DNA from: Hyphomicrobiaceae bacterium
GTDB lineage: Bacteria; Pseudomonadota; Alphaproteobacteria; Rhizobiales; Ancalomicrobiaceae
NCBI GenBank assembly: GCA_016793065.1
Contig: JAEULV010000113.1
Coordinates: forward strand, 23,393 to 87,392
Direction of reading: 5' to 3'
DNA: 64,000 nt
In this document: positions 37,412 to 44,655 of the stretch, one piece after another
How positions within the stretch are numbered: position 1 is the first letter of the stretch
Layout of the letters: the number at the start of each line of letters is the position of its first letter
Program-made: the position numbers and the translations under genes
The notes under the pieces: generated by a model
Seen by the model: the letters and a program-made list of their open reading frames with translations, nothing else
The model's database searches: none
What the model was told of the DNA's origin: nothing

Positions 37412-37426
37412 TGGCGGAGAGAGAGG
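37412..37426 (+). repeat. attL-type direct repeat
   Basis: TGGCGGAGAGAGAGG is identical to 46254-46268. The right copy is part of the tRNA-Ser 3' end with its encoded CCA, so this left copy is the duplicated target. Sequences diverge on both sides. Confidence 0.88.
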
Positions 37427-37501
37427 CCGCCAAACAATAACGCACAAACTATTGAGAACATTGGATTTAAGGTCTCGGCTTTTTGAGGCCTTGGGGGTCT
37501 T

Positions 37502-37521
37502 ACCCTAACGGTCACCCTAAC
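37502..37521 (+). repeat. Left arm-type integrase sites
   Basis: Two copies of ACCCTAAC (37502-37509 and 37514-37521) are spaced 12 bases apart. The same pair with the same spacing occurs at the right end (46101-46120), next to the integrase gene. Tyrosine integrases of this type bind paired arm sites near each end. Confidence 0.75.
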
Positions 37522-37773
37522 AGCGCGCCGGCATGGCATCCCCCCACCTGCCGCGCCAGCACCCGCCCGGCAAGGCGCCCCCGCCCGCCCCGGCGCCCGC
37601 CCTGCCGGCCACCGCCGATCCGTCGGTGCCGTGCCCGGCCCGCCCGCCCCAGCCGCCCCAGCCGCACCGGCGCCTGTAGCCGGCCCCGTCGCTGCGCCCG
37701 ATGCCCCGACGCCCTGCCGGCCACCCCGGCCGCGCCTTTGCGCCTGTGCCCTCGACCTTGTCGCAAAGTATTT

Positions 37774-37818
37774 GTCGGAAAAATCCGACGGGATGCCGAG
37801 TTGTCGGAAGTTTCCGAT
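37774..37818. promoter_or_regulatory. Two tandem palindromes upstream of the left operon
   Basis: GTCGGAAAAATCCGAC (37774-37789) and GTCGGAAGTTTCCGAT (37803-37818) are palindromes starting 29 bases apart, just upstream of the -35 element at 37842. A third copy, GTCGGAAATTTCCGAG, is at the right end (46193-46208). They are candidate operators for an element-encoded or host repressor. Confidence 0.7.
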
Positions 37819-37841
37819 TTCCACATACACGATAAAAGCGC

Positions 37842-37871
37842 TTGACCACCAAATGCAGACAGCCATATACT
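37842..37871 (+). promoter_or_regulatory. Promoter of the left element operon
   Basis: TTGACC (37842-37847) and TATACT (37866-37871) are separated by 18 bases, close to the sigma-70 consensus. The promoter is about 80 bases upstream of the AlpA-like gene and directly follows two palindromes. Confidence 0.7.
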
Positions 37872-37951
37872 GACAAAGTCGAGCGCAAACGCACCGACCT
37901 GACGGATTGATGGAGATAAATCGTCATGAAAACAATATTATGGGTGATCCG

Positions 37952-38131
37952 ATGTCGCAAAGGATGCTACTGGAAGTGCCGGAAGTCTGTGCTCTGCTGA
38001 GCATCAGCCGCTCGACTCTGTGGAAAATCTCGAAGTCTGGCGCTTTGCCGAGCGTAAAGATCGGTCGGGGTGTTCGGTTTCGCGCCGATGACGTGCTTGC
38101 GTTCGTCCGGAACCTTGGCGAGGCCGCGTGA
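37952..38131 (+). CDS. AlpA-like excisionase/regulator
   Basis: A 59-residue protein made up almost entirely of a MerR/AlpA-type helix-turn-helix: LLEVPEVCALLSISRSTLWK, then a basic stretch and VRFRADDVLAFV. AlpA-type proteins activate excision or integrase expression in P4-like elements. Upstream in-frame starts at 37907 and 37940 are possible, but the family begins near ATG 37952. It overlaps the next gene by one base and is the first of an eight-gene run. Confidence 0.85.
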   Translation: MSQRMLLEVPEVCALLSISRSTLWKISKSGALPSVKIGRGVRFRADDVLAFVRNLGEAA

Positions 38132-38394
38132 TGGCTGCCTCAATCCACCTTTTCCCGGCTGTTCGCCGCGTCGGCATCGCGCGCCGGTTGGCGGCAACTG
38201 TGAAAGACTACGGACCCGACGCGAGGGAGCGGTTTCTTTGTCCGATCTTGGCGAAGCAAGCAGCCGTCGTAGAACGCTATGCCCCGGCATGGGAGGCCCG
38301 CGCCTTCGTCGCCGATCTACGCGCCGCCGTCGATCGGGAGCTTGACCGGCTTGACTCCGAGCGTCGCGGGGACCTGTTCGGCGGTGCGGCATGA
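38131..38394 (+). CDS. DUF6074-like small protein
   Basis: An 87-residue protein with LFPAVRRVGIARRLA near the start and a helical C-terminus (AFVADLRAAVDREL). It resembles DUF6074 proteins found in rhizobial prophages and islands; function is unknown. The start ATG overlaps the previous stop (TGATG), and its own stop overlaps the next ATG (ATGA). Confidence 0.7.
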   Translation: MAASIHLFPAVRRVGIARRLAATVKDYGPDARERFLCPILAKQAAVVERYAPAWEARAFVADLRAAVDRELDRLDSERRGDLFGGAA

Positions 38395-39065
38395 ATGCGC
38401 CCTTGAGACAGCCGGCGCCCGAAGGCGCCGCCCGCCCGCTTGTCTGGGAAGGCCCTGCAGATCGCGACGGGATCATCTTGCCCGCGTGGCGCGCTGCGCT
38501 CTACGCCAGTCCATCAGGCCGCCGGCCGATCAATCTGCGGATCGCCTTCGAGATTGCGGCCCTTGCGGACCGCACAGGCTCATGTTCCGCGGCGAACCGA
38601 ACCTTGGCGAGCCTGGCCTCGACCGACGAGCCGCGCGCAAAGGATGCGATCGCCGAACTGGAGCGCGACGGGTTGGTGATCCGCCAGCCGGCCCCGAAGT
38701 CGAGCGCCAACCGGACCGGCCGACGCATCCTTCTCGCGCTGCCGAGGGGGGTGGAAGTTTATCCCCCCTCCGAGACCTCAAGGGGGGTGGAACTTTGCCA
38801 TTTAAGGGGGGCGGAAGTTGACCCCCCCAAACAATATGAACACTCCCCCGGGGATTTCGAAGCTGAAGTCAGGCGAGAGGCTAGGCGAGTCGCCCGGCGC
38901 ATCGGGAGAGCCGGGCGCGAGTTCCGAGATGCCGTTGAAGCGGATGATCTGGACGGGATCGAACACGCGGCACGACTGATGCGCGATGCGCTCGACGTGA
39001 CGAAGGCGCCCGGCGCCTATGGTGCGCCGGCGCCGACCTTGCGCGGGGAAGGGGGAGATCGATGA
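38391..39065 (+). CDS. Helix-turn-helix protein, possible lambda O-like replication initiator
   Basis: A 224-residue protein. Residues about 45-105 resemble a winged helix of phage replication or regulatory proteins (NRTLASLASTDEPRAKDAIAELERDGLVI). The middle part (about 118-145) is encoded by three GGGGGG-TGGAA repeats, discussed separately, and the C-terminal part is helical and basic. The organisation of an initiator gene with internal iterons is known from lambda O. No direct catalytic signature is visible. It overlaps both neighbouring genes by four bases. Confidence 0.55.
   Translation: MNAPLRQPAPEGAARPLVWEGPADRDGIILPAWRAALYASPSGRRPINLRIAFEIAALADRTGSCSAANRTLASLASTDEPRAKDAIAELERDGLVIRQPAPKSSANRTGRRILLALPRGVEVYPPSETSRGVELCHLRGAEVDPPKQYEHSPGDFEAEVRREARRVARRIGRAGREFRDAVEADDLDGIEHAARLMRDALDVTKAPGAYGAPAPTLRGEGGDR
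38745..38819 (+). repeat. Iteron-like repeats inside the 38391 gene
   Basis: Three copies of A-GGGGGG-(T/C)-GGAA-(G/C)-TT begin at 38745, 38781 and 38805, 36 and 24 bases apart, so all fall on a 12-base register. C-rich runs after copies 1 and 3 are complementary to the G runs. An A+T-rich stretch (AAACAATATGAAC) follows immediately. A replication origin is inferred. Confidence 0.5.
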
Positions 39066-39412
39066 CGGCCCGCCCGACCTCGCAAACAAAGGCGCCGCTG
39101 ATCCGATCGGCTCGCCCTCTTGTTACGCTCTTGAGGGTATTCGACGAACTGGCCCGAACTGGCCAGCCGGTGACCCTGAGCCGGCTGCGTCAGCGGTTCA
39201 AGGCATCATACAAGCCTGCCCACTATGTCGAGAACCCGACCGATGAGCATCGAGGCGAGGCCATCAAGAAGGGCCTGCGGCGTGGCCTCGACAAGGCCGC
39301 CGCCGAAGGGCGGCTGACGTTTCGGGAGCTGGACGACGACTGGATAGTCAAGCGGCCCGGACCTGCGCCCCGCTTGAAGTCGCGGCGGGGGTGCCCCCCC
39401 CGCCACGGGTAG
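39062..39412 (+). CDS. Hypothetical protein of the element
   Basis: A 116-residue basic protein, unrecognised. It begins LIRSARPLVTLLRVFDELARTGQPVTLSRLRQRF, which may form a small helix-turn-helix, and ends Arg/Pro-rich. It overlaps the preceding gene by four bases, so it is probably a real member of the operon. A G/C-rich hairpin (39384-39404) lies near the 3' end. Confidence 0.6.
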   Translation: MTARPTSQTKAPLIRSARPLVTLLRVFDELARTGQPVTLSRLRQRFKASYKPAHYVENPTDEHRGEAIKKGLRRGLDKAAAEGRLTFRELDDDWIVKRPGPAPRLKSRRGCPPRHG

Positions 39413-39518
39413 GGACCGTGTGGAGCGGGGTGGCATTACGGGGACGTGGCGCCCCGACCTTCCGGTGGGTATAAGTCAAGCGGAGCCCGATTTCCGTTTC
39501 CGAAGAGGAACAAGACCG

Positions 39519-39998
39519 ATGAAATCTGCAGTGCCCGACTCCGTTACATCGAATGACTTTGCCGACTTGATCGGCGTGACGCCCCGCCACGTCGGAAATC
39601 TGGTCGCGAGCGGAATCGTTACACGGGCTGGACGCGGCCGGATCGCGCTCAAGGCGTCGATCCGCGCGATGATCACCGACGCGAAACGGTCGGCCGGCGC
39701 CGATCAACTATCGGGAGAACATGCCGCATTCGTGAAGGCGAAACGTCGAACCGCAGAACTTCGACTCGCTGAGCGTCAGCGCGAACTTATCCCGCTGACA
39801 GAAGCAATCGCGGTAATCGATGATGTTGTCGGCTCAATCCGGCACGCACTCGATGCGATTCCGGCCCAGATCAGCCGCGACCCCGCGACACGAAACACTT
39901 GCCGGGAATTGATCGACGCGGCGCTTGAGCGCGCCGCCGGGAAGCTTGAGCAACTCGAAAACGGAGACCTTAACCATGGAACAGACGAAAATCACTGA
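39519..39998 (+). CDS. Nu1-like terminase small subunit
   Basis: A 159-residue protein. Residues about 10-50 are a helix-turn-helix (TSNDFADLIGVTPRHVGNLV). A long helix follows (AKRRTAELRLAERQRELIPL), then IDDVVGSIRHALDAIPAQI near residues 105-125. This layout matches Nu1, the lambda-type small terminase, which recognises DNA for packaging. Phage satellites use their own small terminase to redirect helper packaging. AGAGGAA precedes the ATG. Confidence 0.75.
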   Translation: MKSAVPDSVTSNDFADLIGVTPRHVGNLVASGIVTRAGRGRIALKASIRAMITDAKRSAGADQLSGEHAAFVKAKRRTAELRLAERQRELIPLTEAIAVIDDVVGSIRHALDAIPAQISRDPATRNTCRELIDAALERAAGKLEQLENGDLNHGTDENH

Positions 39999-40107
39999 CG
40001 AACGCAAGACGAAGGACCGCGAGAACTTGGCCCGGATCTATGCCCGCGCGGCCGAACTGTCGCGGCCCGGCCCGAGGCCGGCGCCGGCCGAGGAGATGCG
40101 CGAATGA
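39976..40107 (+). CDS. Small hypothetical protein
   Basis: A 43-residue charged protein (KITDERKTKDRENLARIYARAAE) with GGAG about 9 bases before the ATG. It overlaps the Nu1-like gene by 23 bases and the next gene by four (ATGA). Unrecognised; the overlaps and ribosome site support translation. Confidence 0.5.
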   Translation: MEQTKITDERKTKDRENLARIYARAAELSRPGPRPAPAEEMRE

Positions 40108-40787
40108 CCGGCCCGACCTTCGAGCTTCGGCGGTGCTGCCCGCCCGTCGCGCCCGACGATCCGGCGCCGGGCGGCTTCATCGAACGCGTTGGCGAACAGT
40201 CTCGATTGGCGCTTGGTCCGACGATTGCCCCGACTGATCCGCCCCGCCCCGATCGGCCGACTTGTCATCATGAAGCCGCTCACGCAGCGGCAACCGTGAT
40301 CGGGGGTGGTATCGTCAGAGAAATCGTCTGTGAAGGGGGAAATCCGCATGTCGGTCACGAGTCGGCCCTGTCGCCTGTCGTGGATAGCGTGATGCTTCTG
40401 ACCGGCCCGGCTGCCGAAGGTCGCGCCCGTGGTTTCGCGCGGCCCCATGGCGCCGCCGAAGTCGCGGCCTTGTGGCGCCGCGTGAATGCGCCCTCTGGTG
40501 GTCGGTGCGACTTTTGCAACGTAATGCGCCACGCGATCTTGGCGGCCGGTCTCGACCGTGAGGAAGAGGCGACGCGCTTGTACCGCGCCGCCGAGCGCTT
40601 GGCCCATGCAATCATTTGGCATCCCGAAGTCGAGCGGGTGATCCGGATCGCAACTCACGAACTGATGCGCGACGGCCGCATGGACGGTGCGCGCTTTCAC
40701 ACGATCGCGGGCGATGTGATCGCCCCCGAAACCATCCGATACTTCAAGAAGGAACTGGAAAAATGCTGGCAATCTTCCGAAAACTGA
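40104..40787 (+). CDS. HExxH-motif protein, possible zinc peptidase
   Basis: A 227-residue protein with CHHEAAHAAATVIGGG near residue 54, which contains HEAAH, the zinc motif HExxH seen in FtsH/M41-type and other metallopeptidases. A third metal ligand was not clearly identified. The C-terminal half is helical (RHAILAAGLDREEEATRLYRAAERL). No ATPase domain or membrane segment is present. Related small proteins occur as unnamed genes in alphaproteobacterial prophages and islands. The substrate is unknown. Confidence 0.65.
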   Translation: MTGPTFELRRCCPPVAPDDPAPGGFIERVGEQSRLALGPTIAPTDPPRPDRPTCHHEAAHAAATVIGGGIVREIVCEGGNPHVGHESALSPVVDSVMLLTGPAAEGRARGFARPHGAAEVAALWRRVNAPSGGRCDFCNVMRHAILAAGLDREEEATRLYRAAERLAHAIIWHPEVERVIRIATHELMRDGRMDGARFHTIAGDVIAPETIRYFKKELEKCWQSSEN

Positions 40788-41389
40788 CAGGCGGTACTGC
40801 GACGGCCAACGACATCAAGGGCGCGCTCGCCGCCCTCGACTTCGGCGCCGCCGACAAGGCCGTCACGCGGGCCGAAGCCGCCCGCCGCGCCGCGATCGTT
40901 GCCGCCGACGATGCCGCCATTACCCGCGCTGAGTCGGCGCTGACGCGGGCGAGGTTGGACTTGGAACGCCTTCAGATCGCGAAGGGCGAGCTTGAGGCCC
41001 GGCTTGCCGATGCCATCTCCAGCGAAGCCGGCGCCCGGCTCGACCGGATCGCAGCCGATGCTGAACGCCAGCGCGATCAGGCCCGCGAGCGGCTGCGCAA
41101 GGAAGGCGTCGACGCCATGAAGCGCTTGTGTGCCGTCCTTTCCGACGTTGCCGCCGCCGCCGAAGTTGTCGCACAGGCCAACGCGACGCTATCCGCCGCC
41201 GGCCGGCCGGCCATCGCGAGCGTCGAAAGTGAGTTCACGCCGGCGCCCCAAGGCCAGTATGAAGCGCTTTTCCATGTCGCGGTGAATGTGCGTCTGCCGG
41301 AAATCGCGGCGTGGGGTGTGGCCGGTTGGCCCCAAGCCCCCCGCGACCATTGGCGAGAGATCGCCAGCGCCGGCCTGCCCGACGCATGA
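40763..41389 (+). CDS. Coiled-coil protein of the element
   Basis: A 208-residue protein, unrecognised, with a long Ala/Glu/Arg-rich coiled coil over about residues 30-125 (AADKAVTRAEAARRA to ARERLRKEG). AGAAGGAA precedes the ATG, which lies inside the end of the preceding gene (25-base overlap). It resembles scaffold-like or structural proteins of small elements only in composition. Confidence 0.65.
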   Translation: MLAIFRKLTGGTATANDIKGALAALDFGAADKAVTRAEAARRAAIVAADDAAITRAESALTRARLDLERLQIAKGELEARLADAISSEAGARLDRIAADAERQRDQARERLRKEGVDAMKRLCAVLSDVAAAAEVVAQANATLSAAGRPAIASVESEFTPAPQGQYEALFHVAVNVRLPEIAAWGVAGWPQAPRDHWREIASAGLPDA

Positions 41390-41448
41390 CGGATTGCGGT
41401 GGCTCCTCCTAGTCGCCCGCGCGCCGACTATTGCATCGGCGCCAACTT

Positions 41449-41473
41449 GCCCGCCCTCGTGGCGGGCTTTTTT
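41449..41473 (+). terminator. Rho-independent terminator of the element's left operon
   Basis: GCCCGCC (41449-41455), loop CTCGT, GGCGGGC (41461-41467), then six T residues. It lies 60 bases after the coiled-coil gene stop and ends the AlpA-to-coiled-coil operon. Confidence 0.9.
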
Positions 41474-41616
41474 CATGCCCCGATGACCGGATGCCCCGCG
41501 CCGCCCATTGCGTGGCCCGTGTGGCGCGTTGGCTAAGATTCCGCTAAAGTTGGGGTAGCATTGACGAAGAAAGGCGCCCCACGGGCTTCCTATTGAGACG
41601 GGGAGGGTATCGCCGA

Positions 41617-41739
41617 ATGGATCGCGAGCCGATCAGCCGAGCCGAACAAGCCCGCCATATTGCCCGCCGCGCCGAGGCAAATGTATGCGTTAACGCCTCG
41701 CCAAGGCGATACGCGCTTGGCAGAAGCGGCAGAGACTAG
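41617..41739 (+). CDS. Possible 40-residue ORF
   Basis: Begins MDREPISRAEQARHIARRAE and has GGGGAGGG about 9 bases before the ATG, a strong ribosome site. It is Arg-rich and unrecognised. Support is limited to the ribosome site and its isolated position between terminator and cassette. Confidence 0.35.
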   Translation: MDREPISRAEQARHIARRAEANVCVNASPRRYALGRSGRD

Positions 41740-42163
41740 GCGGGCGACCGTGCTTCTAGCTTAGGGGTGCTTAGCTCGTGCGTAACATGTGTCGAGCAAG
41801 CCGAGTTATTAGCAACGGCAAGCCGATTTGTGAGAAACAAAGTCGAGCCTGGGCGTTTGTCTGGTTGGACAGCCGGTGCATATAACCGATGGACATTAAC
41901 TCGGCGGGGCATGGCCGAATGGCAGACGCCTGCCGCCCGCACGGCGCGGCGGTTAGTTTGCCCGGCGGCGAAGGACTAGCGGACAGCATCATTATTTCCG
42001 GTAATCACTACATGGAAGTCCACAGAACCGGCACTGTTCAGCTCGGGGCGCGATCTAAAGATCGTTCAACCGTAGTCAACCACAGTGAAGGTGACTGGCG
42101 CTAGCTGATCGACGCTAGCGCAGTTGGCTAGACTAGCATGAGTTACTCGAGCGGATAGTTCTG

Positions 42164-42658
42164 CTATTCTGGTAATGTCTGTTCCAAACGATCCCCAGTC
42201 CAGTTAGGTGCCTCTGGATCGGGATCACAACACAGAATTGACACTTTAACCAAAGCTTCGCAGCGAAGCTTAAGGATGTCGTTATCTTCCGGTGTCAGCG
42301 CCGGTTCATCAGGCAATAATTCTGGAAGATTGTGATATACGTCTGCGTGCCCAAAAAAATTTGGAGAATCGCGACTATCAATTATTGCGGACCCAGCCTT
42401 CCTAATATCATGCGCCAATATAGATAGTAAGCCAATATATTTATTATTCGGATTTTTTGCGGCTATAGAAACGGCCTTATTCTTGCAATAGTCCGCCCCA
42501 GCGCACAATCGTATTACTGATAAGCCTTTTCCAGGTGCTGGCTTAAAGGCTTGCCATTTAAGTTTCCCCATTTTTACATGCCAAGGTGTTAGGACTGCTC
42601 TGACGATAGTCTCTCTGTCGTTAATATCAATGGGAAGATCGAAGCAATCAGGTTGCAT
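42164..42658 (-). CDS. Cassette gene 3, hypothetical
   Basis: A 164-residue protein, unrecognised. It carries LCAGADYCKNKAV near residue 57 and a HADVYHNLPELL segment near residue 110. It is third of three minus-strand genes with overlapping ends. The start is uncertain: ATG 42658 gives an 11-base overlap with the preceding gene, ATG 42676 and TTG 42697 are also in frame, and none has a strong ribosome site. Lower G+C than the chromosome suggests separate acquisition. Confidence 0.6.
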   Translation of the reverse strand: MQPDCFDLPIDINDRETIVRAVLTPWHVKMGKLKWQAFKPAPGKGLSVIRLCAGADYCKNKAVSIAAKNPNNKYIGLLSILAHDIRKAGSAIIDSRDSPNFFGHADVYHNLPELLPDEPALTPEDNDILKLRCEALVKVSILCCDPDPEAPNWTGDRLEQTLPE

Positions 42659-43211
42659 ATCTAATCTGGCCCACATAGGATTGTTTCGATGTATCAATAG
42701 CGCGACGATGAGGAAAAAGAATTACCTCTATAGCTGAAGAAAAGTCCATAATTTTTCTTCTAAAATCATTGCAATTATTACTTGATCCAGAGATCCGGTG
42801 TTTTATTTCCCCGTATGCACGAATACTGCCAACGTATCTTGATCTTCCGATCTCAATATACGCCTCGCCGGCGTGGCTGCTCCACTCGAACGAAATAGTC
42901 CCGTTAGAATTGGGTGTAAGTTCTGGCACCAAACCGGCTCGCACGAAAGCGTTGAGTGCCAAACTCGCGTTCGCTCCTGTGGCCGGGTGAATTGGAAAAG
43001 CGTCGAAACCATCCCATCCTTTGGCAAGGCTGCAGATTTCCTCCAGTTGAGACTGCGCTGCGAGTTCGGCTGATACAGCCTTATGTTCGCCTTGGCGAAC
43101 AACATTGTATCCGGGCCAAAGTGTAGGCTTGCCGGATACCGGAAACGAATCGGCAGGTAGAGTAGTGCAAGCGAGCGCAATCGCCGTTGCAGTAACTCGA
43201 GGGTTTACCAT
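42648..43211 (-). CDS. Cassette gene 2, hypothetical
   Basis: A 187-residue protein of unknown function. The clearest segment is LAKGWDGFDAFPIHPAT near residue 63, then TISFEWSSHAGEAYIEIG near 105, a beta-rich pattern. The ATG overlaps the TAA of cassette gene 1 by one base (TAATG), indicating translational coupling. It probably works with its two neighbours. Confidence 0.65.
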   Translation of the reverse strand: MVNPRVTATAIALACTTLPADSFPVSGKPTLWPGYNVVRQGEHKAVSAELAAQSQLEEICSLAKGWDGFDAFPIHPATGANASLALNAFVRAGLVPELTPNSNGTISFEWSSHAGEAYIEIGRSRYVGSIRAYGEIKHRISGSSNNCNDFRRKIMDFSSAIEVILFPHRRAIDTSKQSYVGQIRYAT

Positions 43212-44023
43212 TACGCAGCCTCCTCTGGTTGCATTAGATTGTGAATGCTAGAAGTCATTTCCATGAAGGCATTGTGAATTATGTTCCGGGCTTCATCAAA
43301 AGCTCCCAGAATAGATGTGACATTCGGGGCCACAGGTACGGTTTCTAACACGGTCATATTCATCAGAACCACAGGTGTATTCTGCGAACTTCCTGTTTGA
43401 CGCATCGATCCGTCTGCCACCACCAATACAAGTTTCTTGCTTGTATTTCCGATTGGAACCAATAGATTGATTGTTGTGCTATTGTGCTGATCTCTCGACT
43501 CAATTTTTTTAAGGGCTGATGGTAAATCAACTCGAAACCCAAGAACCTCCTCGATAAATTTTTGTTGACTACATTTTTTCATTGCTTCAGGTGAGAATGC
43601 ATTCATATAGCAAAGACTTAACCCGCTAAACGGAAGGTCTTTTTCTGCTTCTAAGCGCGCAGCCAATAGCGCCTCCACGCCCTTTTCGACAGTTGGGCGG
43701 AAAGCTGACCATCGCTTATATGGCGGCAAAGCATTGGCAGTGAAAATGCCCCCGCCGATCTGAAGCAGAGTGCCGGCATCACCTGGATTGCGAAATCGCC
43801 AAGCAACTTCATGGAGCATTGAGGGAAACCCTGGGGGGACAAGCTTTTCCGCACGCGGAAATGAAGCGACTGCGAGTTGTCGATTAAACGACATTGCAAG
43901 CTGATCAGCATCGTTCGTAAAAGCCGGCTGCCCCGGTTGTTCGACAGTACCGGGCGGAACCCATCTCAGTTCCGCGATAATCTCAATGAGTGGCGCTTTT
44001 GCAAATGAAACATTACTATCCAT
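43211..44023 (-). CDS. Cassette gene 1, TIGR04255-like protein
   Basis: A 270-residue protein resembling the sporadically distributed TIGR04255 family: an N-terminal KAPLIEIIAELRW segment near residue 9, then GGGIFTANALPPYKRWSAF near residue 90. The family has no established function. ATG 44023 has GGAG about 6 bases upstream; a GTG further up is less likely. It is the first gene of the cassette, and a CATAAT sequence on the minus strand (44080-44085) may be its -10 element. Confidence 0.65.
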   Translation of the reverse strand: MDSNVSFAKAPLIEIIAELRWVPPGTVEQPGQPAFTNDADQLAMSFNRQLAVASFPRAEKLVPPGFPSMLHEVAWRFRNPGDAGTLLQIGGGIFTANALPPYKRWSAFRPTVEKGVEALLAARLEAEKDLPFSGLSLCYMNAFSPEAMKKCSQQKFIEEVLGFRVDLPSALKKIESRDQHNSTTINLLVPIGNTSKKLVLVVADGSMRQTGSSQNTPVVLMNMTVLETVPVAPNVTSILGAFDEARNIIHNAFMEMTSSIHNLMQPEEAA

Positions 44024-44056
44024 TAGATGCTCCAACGCTGACTCTGAGGGCACCAA

Positions 44057-44655
44057 AAAGGGCGACCGCTATGATTCGTATTATGCCAGATTTTTCGTGG
44101 GTGGGTGAAAAATACCGAACTGGGCGATAGTCCAAGTTTGGCCACGGCGTATTGTGTCCTTGCACCCGTCCTGTTCCGCTTTGTCGACAAACCGCTATCA
44201 CGTTCATGTGCTTCTATCTCCCATGTTGAACGCCGATCCTGTAAACCGTCGCCTCTGTGTCATAGGGCCATCGCGGTTTCGACTCACTTCGGTGATGCTT
44301 CGACTACCCCACCGGCCGACCCTTGCAGTTGTAGAGAATCTGCGCAAATGGAATTAGATTTTGCTGACCCTTTCGATCGCTTCCCGGTTGCCACCAAGAA
44401 CAAGCGTTCACAGACAAGAAGCCCCTGCACAGTTTTCTTGGGCGGAGGCCATGCAAACCACGGTTTTCAAATCGTTGTTGCGTCGCCGAATTTCCTAAGC
44501 TGTAGCCCCTTAGGGATAAAGCGCGAGCCCTTCGGACCTGCCGCCATTCCCGATGAAGGCCATGACCGGGCTGCGTCTTAAATCCGTCCGAGCCGTCGTG
44601 CGGGCTAGGGTCGCCGCTGGCCTGATCAAGCCGAACGAAGTGCGAAGGGGCGCGA
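44057..44655. other. Non-coding region between cassette and integrase
   Basis: About 600 bases with no gene I can support. It includes the probable cassette promoter (CATAAT at 44080-44085, minus strand). A 158-codon open frame on the plus strand here lacks a ribosome site and recognisable features. Confidence 0.5.

Larger units (their letters stand above)
41390..42163. other. Non-coding stretch of the element with one tiny ORF
   Basis: This 774-base region holds a terminator (41449-41473), a possible 40-residue reading frame (41617-41739) and otherwise nothing recognisable. G+C falls visibly toward its right end, where the three-gene cassette begins. Confidence 0.5.

Noticed and set aside
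37378..37866. 162-codon minus-strand frame at the left end of the element
   Set aside because: It is low-complexity Gly/Ala/Arg, overlaps the att and arm sites, and shows no ribosome site.
44105..44581. 158-codon plus-strand frame
   Set aside because: It lacks a ribosome site and recognisable features, and it lies in the cassette's upstream region.
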